From the NCBI RefSeq assembly GCF_016859285.1, contig NC_053422.1, positions 22,209,001 to 22,273,000 of the forward strand: a stretch of 64,000 nt of DNA. Direction: 5' to 3'. This document shows positions 14,491 through 25,400 of the stretch, in pieces; the stretch's first letter is position 1; every line of letters starts with the position of its first letter. The notes under the pieces are model-generated. The model was not told where the DNA came from and did not search any database. It saw only the letters and a program-made list of their open reading frames with translations. Position numbers and translations under genes: made by a program. The stretch is from Xiphias gladius. Taxonomy: Eukaryota; Chordata; Actinopteri; Istiophoriformes; Xiphiidae.

Positions 14491-14640
14491 GTTATTACCA
14501 TCTGCTAAAAATACATCCATTTTAAGTATATACATGCTGATTTCATCTGGTCTCCCTGGTTGGTGTTTTGCAGTTATATCTCAACAACAGGTCAAAAACA
14601 CTTCAGCATCACACATAACATAACACAGGGCCTATTGGGA

Positions 14641-17600
14641 CTATTTGGAGATGATGCCGATTGTCACGATTGTCTCACCATACTGGTTTTTGGCTTTACA
14701 GATGTAGTTTCCAAAGTCAATGGTCTCCATGTCCTCTACAGTCATGACACTTTGGGAGACCCGTGTGGTGTGGCCCATACCCCTGCTAACCAGCCGCCAG
14801 GAAGTTAAGATGTGAACGGGACGAAGGTCCTACACAATAAAACAAACATGGCTACTGTTATTTTACTACTTAGAGACAATCAGGGCAGGAAAATGACTGA
14901 TGCATCATTCACAATGGTTTATCAATAACCGTTTATCAGTAACTCGACAAATTTAGAGCACCTTAAAGGTGTGGCTGGTTACTCATCAGAATGATTATCA
15001 GTCTACATCTCACCAGCAACAGCAAAACATATTGTTTTATTTGAAGTAATATGAGACATAGGATTTGAATAACATATACAATAGGCCTCTCTGGAGCCTG
15101 AAGAGTGCCACCTGAACAGTTTCATAGCACCAAGTATTTTATTTCATCATTCTGTCTTTAACTTATGACTGATTTTAATTGATCTGTAAAATAATTTTAT
15201 TTATTGCTTATTACTTCCATCTTCTCTTAAGACATTTTCATACAGTAAGTAAGTACATGGAATAAAAAGATTTGAAAAAATGAATAAAGATTTAAAAGGC
15301 TTTTAAAAAAATAATTTGCAAATTCATTTGAAACATTAATTCGTTGTTTCCTCATTTAAAGAATAATAAAACAGAATTGTTAACTGGCCAATTTCATGGT
15401 CTTTTTTTTGGCTTTTATTTAATACCCTACTTTTGGAATTATTTTACTTATTATTGATTTTTTTTTAAATGCAGCAGTTGATTATTATTCACCTCTGTCC
15501 AGGTATACAGTTATTCTGATGTCACACCTCTGACTCCAGTGAGTTCATTGCTGTAGGTGTGCAGGAGGCGTGAATTGCTACCTATATTTTCAGTCACTGA
15601 TGTGCATGTCAGATTTCCGCTTTTTTTTTTTTTTCTCTTCGCATGACGGCAGCACTGAGCTGAGCTGACATGTTTAATCTCACAAATCATTGGCAGACAG
15701 TTGGTGGATGGTGTTGGTATCGTGTTCAAAATGCGGTTTTGGCGTTTAAATGTGAACCTGTTATTCCTCTTACCTGACCAGGATAAGACCAAGTGAAGCT
15801 CACATCCACCTCTGGCTCCCCCAGCACGGTGCAGGTTACATTAATGTTGTCGCCTCCTCTCACAGACTCTGGAGACACCTCTAGGCTCACAAATGGTGGA
15901 CCACTGGGAACTGTGCACACGAGAAAGGGAAACAAAGGGATTTTCTCCTTTACATGGAGAAGTCTACCTACCCACACTCACTCTGGTAGGGGTCACTACA
16001 CTGATATCAGCTGGTGAAGGCAAGAAGCTCATGTATGGTAATGTGAATGATTTGAGGTATTTAAACATTTACAACAAACCTCCACCATCTCTCTTTCTCT
16101 GCAACTGCCAGTCAAACGTGCCATAGCAGCTTAGTTTTACTTAAACCGCTCACAATTTCCATTTAATAAATTCCTCCTCCCATTTTGTAAAATCCAGACT
16201 GTATGTTTCCAGTTCAGCTGGCAAGCGTCCACATGAACCAAGCTCGGCAGCGAGGAGCAATGAGGCCTTTCACAACTCTGAAACACAACCTTTTTCCTGG
16301 AAGCTGATGAAGTGAAGCAACCAGCACTTGATTCAGGACTTTGAGAAAATCTCTCTCACCGTGGCTCTTGGCACTTTTAATCATTAAGGTGATGAGCTAA
16401 ATGGCTATGATTGACAGTTAAAGGCACAGGAGAATTGGTGGAGCAGCATTATAATGTGTTACTGTAGTGTAGTATCGAAGTGTTGTGTGATCGCTGTGTC
16501 CCTACCCTCCACATAGAGAAGCTGGTACTTTATGGAGATCTGAGGGGTGCCCTTGGCCACAGCCTTGCAATACAAGACTCCCTGGTGCTCTGGACTGGGG
16601 TTCTGCAAGACAAACCCTTTGGTGGGGTCAAAGGTCACCAGGGTGTCATCTGCTGGGATCTCCTCTGGAGGGACTTCTCTGTGCAGGGTCACCTTGGCCT
16701 GTGGGTCTGTCACACGACAGGGGACCACAGCGGGACTGTCTGGGCGCAGGTACACGATCTCAAAGTGGATCGCAGAAGGGACGAAGAGGTTGTCTTTGTC
16801 TGGTTAGAGTAAAAGAAAAACAGTTACTGTTTTTTCAATGCAAATAAGCTGCACATGTATTTCTCTCTTTGTCACACTGCTGCAAAAGTACACCTAAATG
16901 AAAACGGGGTCATCTAATCACCATGCAGATCAGAGTTTTCTGCTTTTCTGATTGGAAAAGCCTCTGAAGCAGCAGGAAGACCCCTGCTGAACACCGAAAC
17001 GCTGAACTGGCTTGACTGAGAGCTTTCGAGGCTGATATACTAATATTTTTAAGATTGGAGCTGTTGATAGCTTGTACTTGCATTCATTATCTTAAAAACT
17101 TTTCATTTTGAAATGAAATGAAAAAATGAACTGTTTTGGCAAATATTCAGGCATTTTCCTCCAGAGGCCTATCAAAGAGTAAAATCCTCTGAATCCCAGT
17201 TTCTCTGAATCCCTTAAAAGTTCACACTAAACTCTGTTTGAACTGATATGGGTCTTGAAATGCTTGTATTTCTAAAACAGAAGTTACTGATGAGGCGTTG
17301 TGTTTGCTTTCTGGGATATTAAAATTCTAATAATGAAACAAAATATCTTCCCAAATCATCAGCAGCTGTGTATTTTTGCACGAGGAGACAGGACATTAAA
17401 CCCCAACTGGCTAATTTATTGTAAAACATAGCACAGCTTTTCAGTAAAACATACCAGGGGTTTTAAACAGAAATGGATGCAGGTGCTCTACTGCAGGGTT
17501 GCTCAACCATGTGTCATGGAAATCTAAGTCTGCATGTTTCCATTCCAACCAAAGACTCCAACTACTGATGAGCACTCACTAAACCTAATATAATTTTTTT

Positions 17601-19561
17601 GTTTGTTTGTAATAAACACAACATTTACATATTATCACAACATGAAGTTGATATAGCGAAAGTATTAGCATAATGCCAATTGCCAATTTCTGCATCCAGC
17701 AGAAACAGAGCCACATTTTCTTTCATTTGGAGTCATGTTTGTGTCAACCTGATTAATGTAGATCCAATATCCTCTCCTTTTAGCTTGTTTTGGTCTCCAC
17801 CAGCTCCTGAGGGAAACATCTGGCTCTTTAGCTGCTAAATTTGGCACTGTGTTCAAAAGCTAGTTTCTAACTGGCTCTGTCTGCAGCTTGGTGCTGGGAT
17901 GGTAGCGCACATAATGTGTATCAGAGATTTTTCTGCCTGAAAACAGCTGCCCGTTGTTGCTGGAAGTTGCAGCCCGCACATTTCAAAACAATGAGCTTTA
18001 AGATGCTTAAAGGCTCATTGAGCTGAGGGAGAGCTGCAGAGGCAGGTGATCATTTTCTGTAGGTTTGTCACTACTATTAGACATAGTCATTTGACCCATT
18101 GTTTATATAAAAATATCACTTAGTGCAGCTTTAAAACTATATCACTTGTTGTTAAAATCAGAGAGTGTCATGACTACATGTATTGTACTTAATTACCTGT
18201 GAAATAGATGTATGAGACATGGGTGCGATCGTGGTCCCTCTCACACTCTGTCCCATCACACACTATCACCCAGCAGCTGTAGGGGCCTGTGTCAGCAGCT
18301 GAGGGCGACGTCAGGATCAGCTGACTGTACTTGTCACTCTGCTTGATGCTGGAGGCGGGAAACAAAATGTAAGACCTTCACATTCATGTCAGCTCATAGC
18401 ATGATAAACAGCTGATGTCTTCTCGCAGCACCTGAGGCGTGAGTCGTTATAGGTGTCCAGGTAGGTTGGGTACGACCATCCGATGCTGCTGCCTTTGCAG
18501 CGCAGCTCTATGTTCCTCCCAGGAGTCAGAGTTGTGGTCTGGCCCATGCGAAGGAAGCGGCCCTTATCCAAGACCTGAGTCAGCAGGGACTGGCCTTTCC
18601 CCCCTCCATCCTTAAGTTTGGGGTGTCGCATCTTCACCCGTTTCCCACCTGGTCTAATGCGGTTCTCTCCCACGTCTTTTCTTCGCTTGACTTGTTGGCA
18701 GTCACCTGGATACACGGGGCCAAAGGAGAAGGGAGGGGAGCGAAAAAGAAAAAAAAAAAACATGATAAAGAAATCAGGATATCTGAATCAGCAGGTCTCT
18801 TTCCTGACAGAAACAGCAGAGGCTCAGACTGGTGGTGAACAGGGTTCGGTACGCTCATCTGGAGAGCCTCTATTTATGCTTCCCCAAGCTGCGACAACAC
18901 TTGAACAGGAAGTGTGAAATCCGTGTTACTGGCACAAAATGTCCAGAACCCAGCCTTTCTTTCAGCAGACTGCTCCCTTTTTCTCCGCGGGCACAGAATA
19001 CAGAGACCAAGAGAAAAAAATGGTTATTCTGCAGTGTAGACTTTCAGGGTTTGTTGTTTTGTTCCTCAGTGCAGCATTAATGAGAACTCTGAGAAAAGGT
19101 CAACAGTAAAGGCCAGTTAATTAGAAACGGCTGTTGCATGCCTCAGATCCAGCTGGTTTGAGCTAGTCTGCGGAATTGCTTTGCAAAAACTCACACAACC
19201 CCTAAACAAACTTCTTAAAGTTACAGGCATTGTATAAAATTCAAATATAGCAGATTGCTGGCTTTTTGTCTGCCTGAGGACACAGAAAATGACTGAAAGA
19301 AGAACAAAGTGTTTGTCTTTGCCATTTATGAATGAGATTTGCTTCTTTGTGAATACACCTCCCATTCTACAGCCATCACAGAGACTGGTGCCCCCAGACA
19401 GTATTTCTAAAACCTCAGAAGGTGTCCAGGTAGGTTTCTGCCGTGATGACGTTAACACTTATTTGCTTCACTCAAATCTACGAGACCAATGTGGAGATTT
19501 ACTCACCATTGTGGAGCTCCAACCAAAGCAGTGCCAAGCAAAGCACAACCCAGGTCTTCAT
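14641..19561 (-). CDS. pdgfrl: Platelet-derived growth factor receptor-like protein
   Basis: A secreted Ig-domain protein resembling the ligand-binding part of PDGF receptors, with no transmembrane segment or kinase. Coding exons in transcript order: 19561-19507, 18705-18432, 18348-18197, 16799-16506, 15910-15774, 14829-14641. Together they make 366 aa (human about 375). Exon 1 carries the ATG and a signal peptide (MKTWVVLCLALLWLEL). Next comes a basic linker (GENRIRPGGKRVKMRHPKLK). Three Ig-like units follow, with paired cysteines seen as ELRCKGSS/YSCWV, VVPCRVT/LYCKAV and NVTCTVLGEP/YICKAKNQYG. Conserved family blocks include QVLDKGRF, IGWSYPTYLDT and YQLLYV. All junction phases agree. The stop TAG is at 14643-14641. 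Human PDGFRL is a candidate tumour suppressor; the role in fish is not visible from sequence. Confidence 0.95.
16800..18196 (-). other. pdgfrl: pdgfrl intron 3
   Basis: Donor ACAG|gtaatt at 18196, acceptor tctaaccag ending at 16800. No exon or recognised repeat seen. Confidence 0.65.
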
Positions 19562-20808
19562 GGTGTGCTGATGGGATGGTCAAAGGAGCGACCGCTCCAC
19601 AGGGCTGGAGAGATCGGGGAGGTTTTGGTGACGGGCTCAGTAGGAAAGGAGATCAGGCTTCGGAGCTTCGCTGGAACTCTGCAGGCTCCAGCTGCCCTGT
19701 TTAGATTTCCAGCTCCATCCTCCTCACAGACTGAGAGGAAAAAGAAAAATAAGAGCCCTGCTGTTTGCTCCCTCTCCTCAGACACAGAGAGTGAAAACAC
19801 ATACTCTGGAGCCCTCTGCTGGATCTGAGTGTGACTCATACTGCTCTTTGAAGGGTACATCAGCATTCAGAAAACCACAGCTGCGCCAACTCTGAGGGGT
19901 TCATGCTTTCAAAGGTGTTGACCACCTGTCAACATCCTAGCTAATGATGAAACAGCAGGTGTTTTGCCATGAAATGCTCATTAGAAGCACATGCTGTGAA
20001 ATCACTAAATGGGTTGTGGCTAGAGTTGCAACTCGGGTAAAAGTTTTAAGGCACAGAGTTCAGCAAAGCAGCAGTTTTCTGCCATTTGTAATTCACCTCT
20101 TAATTTATCCTTTAATGGTTTTAGAGGTGATGAATACTGTTGTAGTCATAACATATCAGTTTGAAATTACATTTAGTTTAATCGTAGTTTATTTTTAGGC
20201 CACTAAATTTGTTAGGATAATAATAGCCTATATTTTATCTGGTTCCAGATGTGCCTTAAAATAATTTAGTGAGAGAAAATGACGCCATCTCATGGCCACT
20301 GGATTAGAGCTATTTAAATTTATCATGTTGCTGTGATCCCACCTATTGTTTGAATGCCATCTCCTTTTGCAGGATCAGTCAGAAAACCTAAATTTTAGTG
20401 ACATGTTCCAGAGTTACAACAATCCATGTCAAACAGGCCATGACTACTAGAATTTGCTACCAGTTATAGGAAAAAGGTTTGAAATATAACCCAAAAAAAA
20501 TTACTATTTTGTCTGGATTTGTAGCAGTGGTGGCCCATATGGACGGGTATGTGAGGAACCAAAGAAAAAAGAAAAAAAGTGTCAGTTCAGAGGTTATGAG
20601 CAAGAATATAGAGTAACTTTTAATTGGCTGCATAGTAAAAAAAACATAGTAATAATTATCAGTTCTTCCATGGTTTATGGCTTAAAATCTGTTCCATAGT
20701 TTTTGAAATATTCTTCCAACTGAGAGACAAATAGGACAGAAAACATAACCTCCTTAAGGCAGTAATAAAAAAAATGAAGCATTTAACACTGTCTTTTTGG
20801 AAAATACA
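19562..20808. other. Intergenic: pdgfrl 5' region and slc7a2 downstream flank
   Basis: About 1.2 kb. The pdgfrl transcription start and leader must lie just above 19561. I see no strong TATA box or CpG island. The remainder up to the slc7a2 polyadenylation signals is AT-rich and shows nothing further. Confidence 0.5.
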
Positions 20809-20819
20809 TTTATTTTATT
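20809..20819 (-). promoter_or_regulatory. slc7a2: Overlapping polyadenylation signals of slc7a2
   Basis: Two TTTATT hexamers on the plus strand, at 20809-20814 and 20814-20819, read AATAAA on the minus strand. They lie about 1.65 kb beyond the slc7a2 stop, giving a long 3' UTR as is usual for this gene. Confidence 0.5.
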
Positions 20820-22463
20820 TGTGCAGTTGCTAACAAGTCCCCCTACATTATGACATCATGGTTACTTCTATGTACTTTACCCTGTAACTTCACTGGAAGA
20901 CTCTACACTGTTAATGTAGAGGTACAGTCTGGTAGAACGCCCACCTCCCTCCTGCTGACACCAGGTTCTGAATTTGTTCCACATTTATTTAAACCACAGC
21001 ACCACACACATCAATCAACCTGATCAATCAGTTACCCACATCTTACAGCCGCAGTATCTGACCTCTGGAAAAGTGACAGCAAACAAGTTTCTACTGTAAA
21101 CTAGAGCTCACTGAGCCTTACAATTTATAGTACAAGAAAAACGCAGGTGGCCCCTAAAAGCCCAGAGGAAAGAATGTTAGCTCGGATTCTTCAAAAAGTC
21201 TCTTCAGATCGGTTATGAAACAACACAGACTCCAGTCTTTGAAGTAAGGCACTGAAGACAAAGAGAAGAAACCTGGAAAAATACCCATTTCATCTAAATT
21301 ATGTGGCAAAACGAACCTTTTCTTATATAATACTCTCGTATCACAATTAACTTGTAATTAATTGTAATTAATTGTTGTGCTTCTTGTTAAGTGGCAAAAT
21401 ACTGTAGTTACGACGGAATCATTTCATGAAGATTATATCAACAGCAAGTCTGCAACTGTATCAAAACAGCACGAAATTATCAGACAGATGAAAATACAGT
21501 GTCATAATCTAACAGTGAAAAAAGAAACTACAAATACTCTTGGATGAGAGTTGTGTTTCAATAACAACCTTCATATTCAATAAAAAAGTAAACTTGTGCT
21601 GTATAAAACCATCACAACAGCTACGGAGATCACACTAACTACAGTAAAGAAAGAAATGATTTGTTACATGCTGTAGTACCTACAGAAGCCTGAAATTTTT
21701 CCACTAGCATTTGGCCTAGTTTCAGGTCACTGACTTATAAATTCAGTCGGTGTTTGAATTATTGTACATTGGTCTAAATGTGGCAGTGTCTTTATGATCT
21801 TTTTATAAAGATATCACAATTTCACACGTATGCATATGAAACAATTACGCACATAATAGCTCAACACTATTACAATGGACAACACATCTTTAACCTAATA
21901 CTGGTCCTTCTTCCTTTTAGTAAGCTTATGTAAGAGAAATATGAGTGCTTTTACCACAAACTAACATTACTCACAATACTTACATATATTTAATGTATCA
22001 AAATCTAGTAATATTCTGGACCATTAAATGGATAACACAGATTTCAAAGACTAAAAATCCACTTGTACAAATCTGCTAAAAATGTAAAAAACTGACAGAA
22101 AAGACAAAATGTGTGTTGTGCACTGAAAATTCAAGTCCATAATGAAACACAAAAGCTTTGGTGCAGTCTTGCCATGACTGCCTCAGTGTTAAAGGAAATG
22201 AACATCACTCTCCAGTGTTACCTGTCTGTTCAGTTCTGCCTCCACGCTGTCCATGAAGTACAATGGGACCAACGGGATGAGGTCCCATCACAGTGATAGA
22301 GCGCTCCACTGATAGAGAATACTGATGCTGCCTTCGCAGACTGAATGTGTTCGTGACTGAAGCACACATGGTGAAGCAGTATATACAGGTGCATCAAGGC
22401 AGAGCTGCTGTGTGCTTTTATGCATCTGTTGCCTCACAGAGTCTGTGAATGAGCTGGTAAACT
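20820..22463 (-). other. slc7a2: slc7a2 3' UTR (approximate)
   Basis: AT-rich sequence between the stop codon and the candidate polyadenylation signals, with no coding character. The 3' end is inferred from the hexamers alone. Confidence 0.5.
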
Positions 22464-25400
22464 TTAACACTGGCTGGTCTTCTCTGGGAAGATGAAACAC
22501 TCCTGGTCTTTTCCTACTGCCCCCATGCCAACTTGCTTCTCCCTGCTGGTCTTGCTGTGTTCCTGGGCAGTGTTACTGCTGTTTAGAGGACCCTGAAGTT
22601 GGCGCTGGCGCTGGCGCTCCACACTGTGCCACATGCCATAGCCAAAGTAGATCAGGAAGCCTGAAAAGGGGTGTTGGAAAAGATATGAGGTACCAAAAAA
22701 CACAGGCTATTAAAGGAATAGTTGGACGTTCTAGGAAATATTTGCTTCCTTGCTGAGAGTTAGATAAGACTGATACCATTCTCATATCTGTCCATTAAAT
22801 ATGAAGCTGGAGCCAGAAGCTGGTAAGCTTATCTTAGCATAAAGATTGGAAATGCCAAAAAAGCTAAGCTGGCTTTGTCCAAACAAAATTTATCTGCCAG
22901 CACCTCTAAAGCTCACTAATTAACATGCTATGTCTGGTTGGTTTAGTCAATACAAAAAATGAAATGTAAAAATGACAGGAAACCTCAGAGACAACAAAAC
23001 TACAGGAAGTCACTTCACCCACCCTCATGGAGCTGTTTTCCCATCAAATAGGCATGTGTCCCAAAAGATTGCACTACAGCTGCAATGGCTGTTCATGATT
23101 GTTTGGACCTGCACTTAAAAGGCACTCACCCACAGCCATCCACACAGAGAAACGTATCCAGGTATCTCCACTCAGCTGAACCATGAGGTAAATATTGACA
23201 AATATGCTCAGAATGGGCAGAAATGGCAGAAGGGGGACCTGTGATGATAACAAGCACACAAAAACTGTCTGAGTTGGGACAACTTCATTCCATAACGCAG
23301 GACTTGGTGTGAAAACGGTGGACTTCTTGAGCTTCTACGCACCATGAAGGAGACCTTCTTGCTAGTCTGAGGCTGCCTGCAGACCATGAGGACGCAGCCG
23401 CTGAAGATGAAGAGACACGCAGACAGCAATGCCAGGATCCAAACTTCCATAAGAAGAATGGAGCTGATGTGGTATGTGGTGAGATAGCTGACCACACACA
23501 CTACCAGCACTGTGGTGTAAGAATACATATTTTAACAGATAATCAAATGTTGCAGTCTTTCAATACATAATACAAATGCTTGGGACGGAGCACGAATAAA
23601 AAGCTGCTAACGTGGCCTGCCTACCTAGCACACCGATGGACATGTTTACTACACCGGAGGAATGCTCAGAGGGTGAGACAGGAGGATGCAGGACAGTCTG
23701 CAGGGTGGAGCTGCCATCCTTCAACATGTTGAGGTGGGACTCTGATTCTGTCAGGTCTGACTCGCCCTCCTCAGAGGACAAGTAGTCCCTCTCACTGGTA
23801 CATGCACGCCGCTCCAAAGCCCAGTCTGGCTGGTATCTGGAGGGCAGAGGCAACAAAGGTTAAAGGTCATAAGTTGCTGCTTTACTAAGGTTCATAGCCT
23901 GAAAAGCTGCACTTTGCTCAGCGTTTTCAGGATCTCAAAGTACTAAAGTACTATGTGTGTGTGTGTGTATATTTGTTTATATATATATGTATATATATAT
24001 ATATATATATAGACATGGTGAAATTGTTGTTTAAGATGTGTTTTTCCAAAACAAGTGAGGCCTATAAAGCTGGTTTAAACCAGGGAAGGAACACTGTGTC
24101 AGTGTTTGCTGTGGCTGTGGTGATGAATCACAGTGGTACGACCAACAGAGGTATACAGCAAGTAGAGTTTAGCAAGTACAGAAACTTATGTAAACACCTT
24201 CATTCACTCAAGCAGCCACTTCACGTTCATACAGTGGGAGCATTCACAGCTCTTACATCACCAGTGTGATGCCACAAAATGAGGTGTAGAGTACGTTTCC
24301 CAAACAGGGTAATCATACCTGTGGGCTCACAGTGGGATCATACTGCACAAATAAGTTTTCCTTTGAGTGATATTTAGTTGTTCATTTAGTTTTTTACTTA
24401 GTAGTTATTTAGTTTTTTTTTAATGTAGTTATTTATTTATTTTACATTTTGTTGGTTTCTTTCAATGTACCCACCTGAGAATCAGTACGCACACAGCGAC
24501 CAGCGAGTAGGCCAGCAGAGTTCCAATGGACATCATGTCAACCAGGGCTTTGAGGTCAAAAAGGAAAGCCATGATGGCTACAGCAAGCAAAAGAAATAAA
24601 ATGAACACAAATACATTCACATTTACATGAACATATATAAGAAGTAGGCATTACTGATTACTAGAGGTATCATTTTAAATACATAAAAACATTAATTTAC
24701 ACCCACATACAGTAGTGCAACAATAATATTCTTGCAATTATAAATGGGAAAGCTGCTTTCTTCAGATGCACCATCCAAAAAAAAACACATCAACGTGAAC
24801 AGATGCAAATTAAATTTCATGCAGAAATGTTTTCACAAGACACAAAAGAGCTACAGTAAATGTTTCCCTTGGCTGACAGCTGTAATCATCTCCATACCAT
24901 GTGTCGTTTGATGTGAGATACACTGTGGTGTTCCTCTCTTGTATCTCAGCACCAGACTTGAATATGGAGCTGATCTCAGCAGTACAGTTCAAACACAGAG
25001 CAGTGGTATGTCTGCTGCTCCTCACAACATTATGTTAAAACAAAAACAACAAAGAAAGCTCTCCTGAACAGTACTGTCAGGTGTTTAGTGCATGGTGAAC
25101 CCTCCCAGGGTTCATATCTTCCAGCCACTTCACCAGGTCCTTCACCCTGCAGGTCTTTTAGCTCCAACCCCTTAGTACAGTGAGCAGGATGTTACTATGT
25201 ACTAGACACCTGGATCCTACTGAGCAGGAGAGCTTTAGAAGTAGACATTCTTTACACTGTATGAGCACCACAACAGTCTCCAAAGACCAGATTGTTTATC
25301 ATTACATTAGACTGGTGTATACCAGTTTGTGTGTGAGTGTCCTTTGTATTAGAGTAGAAAGACTAAAATGGAAGCGAGAGAATTGTGTTGAAGACTACTC

